Assembly: GCA_019509895.1 (NCBI GenBank)
Contig: JAEKLK010000208.1
Span: 1 to 20,935 of the forward strand
Source: Betaproteobacteria bacterium
Lineage (GTDB): Bacteria; Pseudomonadota; Gammaproteobacteria; Burkholderiales; SG8-39
Reading direction: 5' to 3'
Length of the DNA: 20,935 bases
The first letter of the stretch is position 1. The number at the start of each line of letters is the position of its first letter. Of the stretch, positions 7,689 through 14,668 are shown piece after piece. The notes beneath the pieces are model-generated. The model was not told where the DNA came from, did not search any database, and worked only from the letters and a program-made list of their open reading frames with translations. The translations under genes were made by a program, and so were the position numbers.

Positions 7689-9152
7689 ATGCGGGTGATC
7701 CAGAAGGCGCTGACCTTCGACGATGTCCTACTCCTGCCCGCCCACTCGCGCATCCTGCCCCGCGACGCGTCACTGAAAAGCCGCCTCACCCGCGAGCTCG
7801 AGCTGAACATCCCGCTCGTCTCTGCGGCGATGGACACGGTGACCGAGGCGCGCCTCGCGATCGCCATGGCGCAGGAGGGCGGCATCGGCATCATTCACAA
7901 GAACCTCACGCCGGAGCGGCAGGCGGCGGAGGTCGCCAAGGTCAAACGTTTCGAGTCCGGTGTGCTGCGCGATCCGATGACCATTCCACCGGAGATGAGC
8001 GTGCGCCAGGTCATGGCGCTCCAGCAGCAGCACAAGATTTCCGGCTTCCCGGTGGTCAAGAACGGCGGCAAGGTGATCGGCATCGTCACCAACCGCGACC
8101 TGCGGTTCGAGAGGGAGCTCGACCAGCCGGTGAAGAACATCATGACGCCGCAGAAGAAGCTGATCACGGTGCGCGACGGCTCCAGCCGCGAGGAGGCGAT
8201 GGCGCTCATGCACCGGCATCGCCTCGAGCGCGTGCTGGTGGTGGACGAGGACTTCAACTTGAAGGGCCTTGTCACGGTGAAGGACATCCTGAAAGAAGTC
8301 GAGCATCCGCACGCCTGCAAGGACGCGCACGGCAAGCTGCGCGTCGGCGCGGCCGTCGGCGTAGGCGAGGGAACGGACGAGCGCATCGCGGCGCTGATCG
8401 AAGCCGGCGCCGACGTGCTGGTGGTCGACACGGCGCACGGGCATGCGCAGGCCGTCCTCGATCGGGTCAAGTGGATCAAGTCGCGCTACCCGCGCGTGCA
8501 GGTCGTCGGCGGCAACGTCGGCACCGGCGACGGCGCCCGGGCGCTTGTGGATCACGGCGCGGACGGAGTCAAGGTGGGCATTGGGCCGGGCTCGATCTGC
8601 ACCACGCGTATCGTCGCCGGCGTCGGCGTGCCGCAGATCACCGCCATCCAGAACGTCGCCGAGGCGCTCGAGCGAAGCGGCGTACCGCTGATTGCCGATG
8701 GCGGGATTCGCTATTCCGGCGATGTCGCCAAGGCGATCGCCGCGGGCGCCCATTCCGTCATGCTGGGCTCGCTCTTCGCAGGCACCGACGAGTCGCCCGG
8801 CGACATGGAGCTCTACCAAGGCCGCTCCTACAAGGCCTATCGCGGCATGGGCTCGCTCGGCGCAATGCAGAAAGGCGCTGCCGATCGCTATTTCCAGGAC
8901 TCGGACATGAACGTCGACAAGCTGGTGCCCGAGGGCGTGGAAGGCCGCGTGGCCTACAAGGGGAGCGCCGTCTGGGTGGTGCAACAGCTCATCGGCGGCC
9001 TGCGAGCGAGCATGGGCTACACCGGCTGCCCGACCATCGACGACATGCGCACGCGTCCGCAGTTCGTCGAGATCACCGCCGCCGGCATTCGCGAGTCGCA
9101 CGTGCACGATGTGCAGATCGTCAAGGAAGCTCCCAATTACCGGGTCGAGTGA
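7689..9152 (+). CDS. guaB: Inosine-5'-monophosphate dehydrogenase
   Basis: GuaB oxidises IMP to XMP with NAD+, the committed step of GMP synthesis. The 487-residue product is complete. The catalytic barrel opens LTFDDVLLLPAHS, followed by SAAMDTVTEARLAIAMAQEGG. A CBS-pair regulatory insert spans roughly 92-205 (MTIPPEMSV, GIVTNRDLRFE, ITVRDGSSREEA, GLVTVKDI). Then come VVDTAHGHA, the IMP-binding loop GIGPGSICTTR with catalytic C304, DGGIRYSGDVAKAIAAGA, and GMGSLGAMQKG. The frame is open 18 bp upstream of ATG 7689, but that ATG gives the family N-terminus and follows the promoter by 25 bp. guaA starts 39 bp after the stop, so a guaBA operon is likely. Confidence 0.98.
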   Translation: MRVIQKALTFDDVLLLPAHSRILPRDASLKSRLTRELELNIPLVSAAMDTVTEARLAIAMAQEGGIGIIHKNLTPERQAAEVAKVKRFESGVLRDPMTIPPEMSVRQVMALQQQHKISGFPVVKNGGKVIGIVTNRDLRFERELDQPVKNIMTPQKKLITVRDGSSREEAMALMHRHRLERVLVVDEDFNLKGLVTVKDILKEVEHPHACKDAHGKLRVGAAVGVGEGTDERIAALIEAGADVLVVDTAHGHAQAVLDRVKWIKSRYPRVQVVGGNVGTGDGARALVDHGADGVKVGIGPGSICTTRIVAGVGVPQITAIQNVAEALERSGVPLIADGGIRYSGDVAKAIAAGAHSVMLGSLFAGTDESPGDMELYQGRSYKAYRGMGSLGAMQKGAADRYFQDSDMNVDKLVPEGVEGRVAYKGSAVWVVQQLIGGLRASMGYTGCPTIDDMRTRPQFVEITAAGIRESHVHDVQIVKEAPNYRVE

Positions 9153-9165
9153 TGGAATCGGCCGA

Positions 9166-9204
9166 GATGCCGGCTGAGAGAGCAAGCCCAGATGCCGGCT
9201 GAGA
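9166..9204 (+). repeat. 14-bp direct repeat around the guaA start
   Basis: GATGCCGGCTGAGA occurs at 9166-9179 and again at 9191-9204, period 25. The second copy contains the guaA start codon. The first copy carries an ATG at 9167 that opens an 11-codon frame, MPAERASPDAG, ending at TGA 9200-9202. That short frame overlaps the guaA start. It looks like a small tandem duplication; a leader peptide role is only a possibility. Confidence 0.65.
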
Positions 9205-10772
9205 AGCAGCAGCATCAGAAAGTACTGATCCTCGACTTCGGCGCCCAATACACGCAGCTCATCGCGCGCCGCGTGCGCGAAGCGAAGGTGTACTGCGAGA
9301 TCCATCCGTGCGACGTGACGGACGGCTTCGTGCGCGAGTTCGGCCCGACCGGCGTGATCCTCTCCGGCAGCCACATGTCCGCGTACGAGGAATCGACCGC
9401 GCGTGCGCCCAAGGCGGTGTTCGAGCTCGGCGTGCCGGTCCTCGGCATCTGCTACGGCATGCAGACCATGGCGCAGCAGCTCGGCGGCCGGGTGGAGCCG
9501 GGCAAGGTACGCGAGTTCGGCTATGCCGAGGTGCGCGCCCGCGGCCACACGCGGCTTCTCGACGGCTTGGAGGACTTCAGCACCTCGGAAGGCCACGGCA
9601 TGCTGAAAGTCTGGATGAGCCACGGCGACAAGGTGGTCGAGCTGCCCGCGGGCTTCAAGCTGATGGCTTCCACCGAGGCCTGCCCGATCGCCGGCATGGC
9701 CGATGAGCTGCGCGGCTTCTATGGCGTTCAGTTCCACCCGGAAGTCACCCATACCCGCCAAGGCGCGAAGATCCTGCAGCGCTTCGTGCGCGACATCTGC
9801 GGCTGCCGCGGTGACTGGAACATGCCCGACTACGTCTCCGAGGCGGTGCGTCGGATCAAGGAGCAGGTCGGCAACGAGGAAGTGATCCTCGGCCTTTCGG
9901 GCGGCGTGGACTCCTCCGTGGCGGCGGCACTGATTCACCGCGCGATCGGCGACCAGCTCACCTGCGTGTTCGTCGACCACGGGCTTCTGCGCCTGAACGA
10001 AGCGAAGCAGGTGATGGACACGTTCGCAAAGCACATGGACATGAGCATCGTCCACGTCGACGCGACGAACGAATTCCTCGACGCGCTCGCCGGCGTGGCG
10101 GATCCGGAGCAGAAGCGGAAGATCATCGGCCGGCTGTTCGTCGAAGTGTTCCAGCGCGAGGCGGGCCGCATCCGCAACGCAAGGTGGCTGGCGCAGGGCA
10201 CCATTTATCCGGACGTCATCGAGTCGGCCGGGTCGAAGACCAAGAAGGCGCAGAACATCAAGTCGCACCACAACGTCGGCGGCCTGCCCGAGACGCTGCA
10301 CCTCAAGCTGCTCGAGCCGTTGCGCGAGCTCTTCAAGGACGAAGTGCGGGAGGTCGGCCGCGCGCTCGGCCTGCCGCGCGAGATGGTGTTCCGCCATCCC
10401 TTCCCGGGCCCTGGCCTGCGAGTTCGCATCCTGGGCGAAGTGAGGCGCGAGTACGTCGACCTGCTTCAGCGCGCCGACGCCGTCTTCATCGACGAGCTGC
10501 GTGCCTCCGGCTGGTACGACAAGACCGCACAGGCCTTCGCCGTCTTCCTGCCGGTGCGCTCGGTCGGCGTGATGGGCGACGGCCGCACCTATGAGCACGC
10601 CGTGGCGCTACGCGCCGTGCAGACCACGGACTTCATGACCGCCGATTGGGCGCCGCTGCCGCACGAGCTGCTCGCGCGGATTTCCAACCGCATCATCAAC
10701 GAGGTGCGCGGCATCAACCGCGTCACCTACGACATCTCCTCCAAGCCGCCCGCCACCATCGAGTGGGAATAG
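9192..10772 (+). CDS. guaA: GMP synthase (glutamine-hydrolysing)
   Basis: GuaA converts XMP to GMP using ATP and glutamine ammonia. The 526-residue product is complete. The class I glutamine amidotransferase domain has LDFGAQYTQLIARR, VLGICYGMQ with nucleophile C87, and GVQFHPEVTH with H182 and E184. The ATP-pyrophosphatase domain has the P-loop LGLSGGVDSSVAAAL (236-242 core) and VFVDHGLLRLNEA. The C-terminal dimerisation domain has HHNVGGLP, RHPFPGPGLRVRILGE and the final KPPATIEWE. ATG 9192 is chosen because it leads directly into the conserved start; an identical ATG context 25 bp upstream is out of frame. The acyl-CoA ligase gene begins 3 bp downstream. Confidence 0.98.
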   Translation: MPAEKQQHQKVLILDFGAQYTQLIARRVREAKVYCEIHPCDVTDGFVREFGPTGVILSGSHMSAYEESTARAPKAVFELGVPVLGICYGMQTMAQQLGGRVEPGKVREFGYAEVRARGHTRLLDGLEDFSTSEGHGMLKVWMSHGDKVVELPAGFKLMASTEACPIAGMADELRGFYGVQFHPEVTHTRQGAKILQRFVRDICGCRGDWNMPDYVSEAVRRIKEQVGNEEVILGLSGGVDSSVAAALIHRAIGDQLTCVFVDHGLLRLNEAKQVMDTFAKHMDMSIVHVDATNEFLDALAGVADPEQKRKIIGRLFVEVFQREAGRIRNARWLAQGTIYPDVIESAGSKTKKAQNIKSHHNVGGLPETLHLKLLEPLRELFKDEVREVGRALGLPREMVFRHPFPGPGLRVRILGEVRREYVDLLQRADAVFIDELRASGWYDKTAQAFAVFLPVRSVGVMGDGRTYEHAVALRAVQTTDFMTADWAPLPHELLARISNRIINEVRGINRVTYDISSKPPATIEWE

Positions 10773-10775
10773 GGG

Positions 10776-12230
10776 ATGGTCTCGGCTGAAAACCTCGGCA
10801 CGCTGCTGGCGAACGCAGCGCGTCGTTTTTCCGCTCGCCCTGCCTTCCCATCGCTCAGCTACGCGGACTTTCTCGACGCTGCGCACGCCGTGCGCGACGT
10901 CCTCACGCGCGCCGCCCTGCGCCCCGGTGAGCCGGTCCATGTGCGCGTCTCCAACCGGCCGGTCGAGCTCGCCGCTTACATCGGCACATGGCTCGCGGGC
11001 GGGGTGGTGGTGCCGGTGCATCGCACCTCCCCGGAGGCCGCAGTGGCGCAGATGGCGGCGAAGACCCGCGCGCGCTTCGAATGGGACGTGACGCTTCGCG
11101 AGATCGGCCACGCGCCACCGCCGGAGCGCTCGCTGCTGAATGATGCCGCGCTGGTCGTCTTCACCTCTGGCTCCTCCGGCCTGCCGAAGGGCGCGGTGCT
11201 CTCGCATCGCGCGTTCGCCGGCAAACTCGCGGCTGTCCAGAGCCTGCTCGGCTTTGCCGAAGGCGAGCGGACCATGCTGGTGCTCAACATCACCTTTAGC
11301 TTCGGCATCTGGGTCGCGTTGCTCACGCTCCTGCAGGGCGGCGTGGTGCTCGCGCGCGAGCGCTTTTCCGCCCGCAGCTTTCTGCGCGAACTCGCCGATG
11401 AGCAAGCGTATCGCGTGGCGGTCGTGCCGACGATGATGCGCAGCCTCATCCTCGAGCTCGCGCCGGCGCGCCTCGAGGCGGAAGGCCGCACGCTCGCCGG
11501 TGTCGCGGCGCTGCGCCAGGTGTTGATCGGCGGCGAGACGCTCGGCCAGGGACTCGGGGCCACCTTGCGCGGGCTTTTCGCGCCCGCTCAACTGATCGAC
11601 ATTTACGGCCTGACCGAGACGTCGACCTGCGATTTCTTCCTGATGCCCGCGGATGCCGAGCGCTACGCCGGGTGCATCGGGCGCCCGTCGCCCGGCGTGC
11701 GCTACCGAATCGTCGCCGAGAGCGGGACACCGGTCGCCCCGGGGGAAATCGGTGAGCTGCAGATTGCCGGCCCCTACCTGATGAGCGGCTATCTGGACGA
11801 GCCGAGCCTGCAGCCGATACGCAACGGCTGGCTCGCCACCGGGGATCTGGCACGCGAGCGCAATGCCGGCGTGGTGGCCATCGCTGGACGCAAGAAGGAG
11901 CTCATCTACCGCGGCGGCAACAAGATCGCGCCGCAGGAGATCGAGTTTGCCTGCAGCGCGCATCCCAAAGTCGCGGCGGCGCTCGCCGTCGGACGGCCGG
12001 ATGCGCGGCTGGGGGAGCGGATCCACGCGCTCATCGTTCCGCGCGAGCATGACCTCTCGCCCGCGGAGCTACGGAGCTTCCTGCGCGAGCGCCTCGAGAA
12101 ATGGAAGCAGCCCGATGTGCTTTACTTCGCCAGTGAGCTACCGGCCGGCCGCACCGGCAAGGCCGATCGCGGGCGCTTCTCGGCGATGCTGGCCGAAGGA
12201 AGGCTGACGCCGGCGGAGGAGGCCGCATGA
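10776..12230 (+). CDS. Class I adenylate-forming acyl-CoA ligase
   Basis: This 484-residue ANL-superfamily enzyme should activate a carboxylic acid as acyl-AMP and transfer it to CoA. Motifs in order are the ATP P-loop FTSGSSGLPKG (129-139), the A5 motif YGLTETS (277-283), ATGD (354-357), the hinge GRKKELIYRGGNKIAPQEIE (371-390), and the catalytic lysine in GRTGKADR (K462). It is shorter than typical acyl-CoA synthetases (about 520-560), mainly before the P-loop, but all core motifs are present. The substrate cannot be read from sequence. ATG 10776 is preceded by AGGGG and starts 3 bp after guaA. The end overlaps an enoyl-CoA hydratase gene by ATGA, so both probably act on the same acyl-CoA in the cytoplasm. 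Confidence 0.9.
   Translation: MVSAENLGTLLANAARRFSARPAFPSLSYADFLDAAHAVRDVLTRAALRPGEPVHVRVSNRPVELAAYIGTWLAGGVVVPVHRTSPEAAVAQMAAKTRARFEWDVTLREIGHAPPPERSLLNDAALVVFTSGSSGLPKGAVLSHRAFAGKLAAVQSLLGFAEGERTMLVLNITFSFGIWVALLTLLQGGVVLARERFSARSFLRELADEQAYRVAVVPTMMRSLILELAPARLEAEGRTLAGVAALRQVLIGGETLGQGLGATLRGLFAPAQLIDIYGLTETSTCDFFLMPADAERYAGCIGRPSPGVRYRIVAESGTPVAPGEIGELQIAGPYLMSGYLDEPSLQPIRNGWLATGDLARERNAGVVAIAGRKKELIYRGGNKIAPQEIEFACSAHPKVAAALAVGRPDARLGERIHALIVPREHDLSPAELRSFLRERLEKWKQPDVLYFASELPAGRTGKADRGRFSAMLAEGRLTPAEEAA
12215..12222 (+). promoter_or_regulatory. Strong ribosome binding site of the enoyl-CoA hydratase gene
   Basis: GGAGGAGG ends 4 bases before ATG 12227. It lies inside the end of the acyl-CoA ligase gene and supports that start and the coupled ATGA overlap. 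Confidence 0.7.
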
Positions 12231-13042
12231 AGAGCTACGAATCGATCCGCGTGCAGACGGAACGCCATGTCGGCCACCTGCAGCTCAACCGGCCGGAGCG
12301 CATCAACGCGCTCGGAAAGGCCATGCTGCTGGAGATCCACGACGCGCTCGATGCTCTGGAGGCGGACGGGGACGTGCGCGCCATTGTCCTGTCGGGCGCC
12401 GGCAAAGGCTTTTCCTCGGGCTTCGATCTCAAGGAGCAGATGGCGCGCAAGCCGGAGGGCGCTGCCGTATGGCGCGAGATCCTCGAGCTCGATTTCTCGA
12501 CCACGATGCGCTTCTGGGATTCGCCGAAGCCGACCATTGCCGCTATCCACGGGCCGTGCATGGCGGGCGCGTTCGAGATGGCTCTCGCCTGCGATATCTC
12601 GGTGTGCTCGCGCGACGCGGTGTTCGGTGAGCCGGAGCTCAAGTTCGGGGCGGGCATCGTCACGCTACTCCTGCCGTGGATGGTCGGGCCGAAGGCGGCG
12701 AAGGACATGCTGCTCACCGGCGACGATACGCTCGGTGCCGAGCGGGCGCTCGCGCTCGGCATCGTCAGCCGCGTCGTGCCCGTGGGCCAGCACCTCGAGA
12801 GCGCGCTCGCCATCGCCCGGCATATCGCGGTGATTGACCCCAATCTCGTGCGCGACACCAAGAAGGCGCTCAACCGCACCTACGAAACCCAGGGCATGCG
12901 CGCGGCCCTGGCGACGGCGCTCGATATCGATCACGCCATCGAATCGCACGGCTCGCCGGACAAGCGCGCCTTCATGGACCTTGCGCGCGAGCAGGGCCTG
13001 AAGGCCGCGCTCGCCTGGCGCGAGGCGCGCTTCAAGCGGTGA
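12227..13042 (+). CDS. Enoyl-CoA hydratase/isomerase (crotonase) family protein
   Basis: This 271-residue crotonase-fold protein should add water across, or isomerise, the double bond of an enoyl-CoA. The oxyanion-hole segments are GFSSGFDLKEQM near 61-72 and HGPCMAGAFEMALACD (108-123). Both acid/base glutamates of true hydratases have counterparts: E117 in GAFEMA and E137 in FGEPEL. The C-terminal region has LTGDDTLGAERALALGIVSRVVP, typical of the trimerisation part. A strong Shine-Dalgarno and an ATGA overlap with the upstream acyl-CoA ligase fix the start. The pair looks like a small acyl-CoA module. The substrate and whether further pathway genes exist elsewhere are unknown. Confidence 0.92.
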   Translation: MKSYESIRVQTERHVGHLQLNRPERINALGKAMLLEIHDALDALEADGDVRAIVLSGAGKGFSSGFDLKEQMARKPEGAAVWREILELDFSTTMRFWDSPKPTIAAIHGPCMAGAFEMALACDISVCSRDAVFGEPELKFGAGIVTLLLPWMVGPKAAKDMLLTGDDTLGAERALALGIVSRVVPVGQHLESALAIARHIAVIDPNLVRDTKKALNRTYETQGMRAALATALDIDHAIESHGSPDKRAFMDLAREQGLKAALAWREARFKR

Positions 13043-13095
13043 AGTACGCGATGGCTGCCGCCTTTTTCACCTGCGCCGCGTCACGGCAGTGCGTG

Positions 13096-13112
13096 TTTTC
13101 CCGAGCGGAAAA
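13096..13112. repeat. Inverted repeat in the hydratase-pilin gap
   Basis: TTTTCC and GGAAAA are perfect 6-bp arms around CGAGC. The flanks GCGT (13091-13094) and ACGC (13115-13118) also pair, with unequal spacers, extending the dyad. It follows the hydratase stop by about 50 bp and could be a terminator without a clear T-tract, or a protein site. Confidence 0.45.
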
Positions 13113-13115
13113 TGA

Positions 13116-13136
13116 CGCATTGAATGCGGTGCATTC
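13116..13136. repeat. Overlapping GCATT/AATGC dyads upstream of the pilin
   Basis: CGCATT-G-AATGCG (13116-13128) is a perfect odd palindrome. It overlaps GAATGC-GGT-GCATTC (13122-13136). The central AATGC can therefore pair either way. Together with the preceding dyad this fills much of the 205 bp gap (13043-13247). A regulatory role for pilin expression is inferred only from position. Confidence 0.45.
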
Positions 13137-13247
13137 GCATCGAAGCGACGTGATTTTCGTCCTGCATGACCGCAAATGACGGCGGCTGCCAGGCTCGAAG
13201 GTAGTACATCCTTGGTGCTGCAATGCGTGGGCGGTACCGTTTACCGC

Positions 13248-13712
13248 ATGCGGGCGCACGCAACGCGCGGCTTTACGCTGGTCGAGGTGCTGATCGTGGT
13301 CGCGATCATTGGCATTCTCGCGTCTGTAGCGCTACCCGGCTACCAGAATTATTCGCTGCGCGCCAAGGTGTCCGAGGCGATCCTCGCTCTAAGCACGTGC
13401 CGCACCACGGTGACCGAGGTTTATCTAGCCGCAGGCTCGGCACCGGGCCCGAACAACTGGGGTTGCGAAGGCGCTACGTCCAAGTATGTAGCGTCGCTTT
13501 CCACCTCGGACAACGGCATGGTGAGCGTCACGTTGCAGAACCTCGGGCCGCTCAATGGCAAGATCATCACCATGACACCTCTCATCAGCGGCAGCACCGC
13601 CGCAGACACGACGATCGATCTGGGTAAGCGCCTTTACGGCTGGCGCTGTGGCGCGTCGGCCGACGGCACCAATCTGGATCCACGCTATCTCCCGGGCAGC
13701 TGCCGCTCCTGA
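13248..13712 (+). CDS. Type IV pilin, major-pilin (PilA) like
   Basis: This is a 154-residue type IVa prepilin. The short basic leader MRAHATRG ends in the G8-F9 PilD cleavage site, followed by the hydrophobic helix FTLVEVLIVVAIIGILASVA. Glu+5 (E13), needed for assembly and N-methylation, is present. The globular part carries C51 and C73, and C134 and C152; the last pair brackets a D-region ending DPRYLPGSCRS, closely like major pilins of Pseudomonas and Ralstonia. The frame is open upstream to 13176, but only ATG 13248 gives a correct leader. No pil assembly genes are nearby, so it is a lone pilin gene and must use machinery encoded elsewhere. It stands between the hydratase and tadA. Confidence 0.92.
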   Translation: MRAHATRGFTLVEVLIVVAIIGILASVALPGYQNYSLRAKVSEAILALSTCRTTVTEVYLAAGSAPGPNNWGCEGATSKYVASLSTSDNGMVSVTLQNLGPLNGKIITMTPLISGSTAADTTIDLGKRLYGWRCGASADGTNLDPRYLPGSCRS

Positions 13713-13713
13713 C

Positions 13714-14130
13714 TTGACCCGCACGGACGAGCACTACATGCGGCGCGCGCTCGAGCTCGCGCGCCGCGCTGAGGAGGAGGGCGAGGTGCCGATCGGCGCA
13801 GTCGTCGCGCTCAACGGCGAAATCGTCGGCGAGGGCTGGAACCGGCCGATCGGGGCCCACGACCCCACCGCCCATGCCGAAATCCAGGCGATACGTGCCG
13901 CTGCCACCCACCTCTCGAACTACCGCCTCACCGGCGCCGAGCTTTACGTGACGCTCGAGCCGTGCGATATGTGCGTCGGCGCCATGTTCCACGCGCGCAT
14001 CGCGCGCGCCGTGTACGGTGCCAAGGACCCGAAAAAGCTCGTGCTCAAAAACCATGTGATGATCGAAGGCGGCGTGCTCGCGGATGATTGCGGTGCCATC
14101 CTCAGCCGCTTCTTCGCCGCCCGCCGATGA
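13714..14130 (+). CDS. tadA: tRNA-specific adenosine deaminase TadA, lacking the conserved GAAGS loop
   Basis: TadA deaminates A34 to inosine in tRNA-Arg(ACG). The zinc/catalytic set is present: HAE (H54, E56) within HDPTAHAEIQAIRAA, and PCDMC (C84, C87) within LYVTLEPCDMCVGAM. The C-terminal GGVLADDCGAILSRFF is typical. After YGAKDPK, however, the family normally has a T-G-A-A-G-S loop and a short helix. Here KLVLKNHVMIEGG follows directly, so about 10-12 residues are missing in frame. Length is 138 versus about 150-167 usual. TTG 13714 gives the usual N-terminal extent; ATG 13738 is a shorter alternative. It overlaps the next gene by ATGA. The call is sure, but full activity is doubtful. 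Confidence 0.9.
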   Translation: MTRTDEHYMRRALELARRAEEEGEVPIGAVVALNGEIVGEGWNRPIGAHDPTAHAEIQAIRAAATHLSNYRLTGAELYVTLEPCDMCVGAMFHARIARAVYGAKDPKKLVLKNHVMIEGGVLADDCGAILSRFFAARR

Positions 14131-14603
14131 ATATCGAGATCGACCCGGCAACGCAGGAGCTCCGCCTGCTCGACGGCGGCAAGGTCCTCAAGCGCTATTC
14201 CGTCTCCACCGCCAAGCGCGGCCTGGGCGAGAAGAACGGCAGCTTCTGTACGCCGCGCGGTTGCCACATCGTGCGGGCGAAGATCGGCGCCGGCCAGCCG
14301 CAGGGCACCGTGTTCGTACGCCGCCGGCCGACCGGCGAGGTGTGGACACCGGAGCTGCACGCCAAATACCCGGGCCGCGACTGGATCCTGACGCGCATCC
14401 TCTGGCTCTCGGGCCGCGAGCCGGGAAAGAACCGGTTGGGAGACGTCGACACGATGCGCCGCTATATCTACGTCCACGGCAGCCCCGAGACGGCGGAGAT
14501 GGGCAAGCCCGGCTCGATCGGCTGCGTCCGCATGCGCAACGCGGACATCGCCGAACTGTTTGAGCTCGTGCCGCCGTACACGGAAGTCGAGATCCGCGGC
14601 TAG
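14127..14603 (+). CDS. L,D-transpeptidase (YkuD) domain protein without signal peptide
   Basis: The 158-residue product is almost entirely one YkuD/ErfK domain. It starts with a beta-strand MNIEIDPATQELRLL. It carries the active site YVHGSP (H117-P120) followed by GKPGSIGCVRM, with nucleophile C133 in the S-I-G-C-V-R signature. Enzymes of this family form 3-3 crosslinks or attach proteins to peptidoglycan in the periplasm, yet this protein has no signal peptide or membrane segment from ATG 14127. The start is firm because ATGA overlaps the tadA stop. Similar signal-less versions beside tadA appear to be common in Betaproteobacteria (from memory). How it would reach peptidoglycan, or whether it has another substrate, is not shown by the sequence. 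Confidence 0.9.
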   Translation: MNIEIDPATQELRLLDGGKVLKRYSVSTAKRGLGEKNGSFCTPRGCHIVRAKIGAGQPQGTVFVRRRPTGEVWTPELHAKYPGRDWILTRILWLSGREPGKNRLGDVDTMRRYIYVHGSPETAEMGKPGSIGCVRMRNADIAELFELVPPYTEVEIRG

Positions 14604-14636
14604 CGTTGCAGTAGACTCTGCCCGCCAGCGCTCGTT

Positions 14637-14651
14637 AAGCCGGCGCGGCTT
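14637..14651. repeat. Small hairpin before the glpQ-like gene
   Basis: AAGCC and GGCTT form perfect 5-bp arms around GGCGC, followed by TCC and then the ribosome site. It sits in the 65 bp gap after the transpeptidase gene. It may be a weak terminator or a leader hairpin; the T-tract is minimal. Confidence 0.3.
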
Positions 14652-14657
14652 TCCAAC

Positions 14658-14664
14658 GGGAGGA
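14658..14664 (+). promoter_or_regulatory. Shine-Dalgarno site of the glpQ-like gene
   Basis: GGGAGGA ends 4 bases before ATG 14669. It is one of the best ribosome sites in the window and fixes the start that yields a full signal peptide. Confidence 0.75.
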
Positions 14665-14668
14665 ATAC

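Noticed and set aside
7770..10598. A 942-codon open frame on the minus strand across guaB and guaA
   Set aside because: It is an antisense shadow created by strong third-position GC bias. The plus strand encodes two complete textbook enzymes here, and the antisense product is His/Arg/Asp/Ala-rich with no recognisable domain.
10608..12050. A 480-codon minus-strand frame opposite the acyl-CoA ligase
   Set aside because: Shadow frame. The ligase motifs on the plus strand are in the expected order and the antisense product matches nothing.
13160..13247. A sigma-54 promoter before the pilin
   Set aside because: The best candidate near 13210 (TTGGTGCTGCAATGC) has GG and GC spaced 9 rather than 10 bases and lacks the consensus core.
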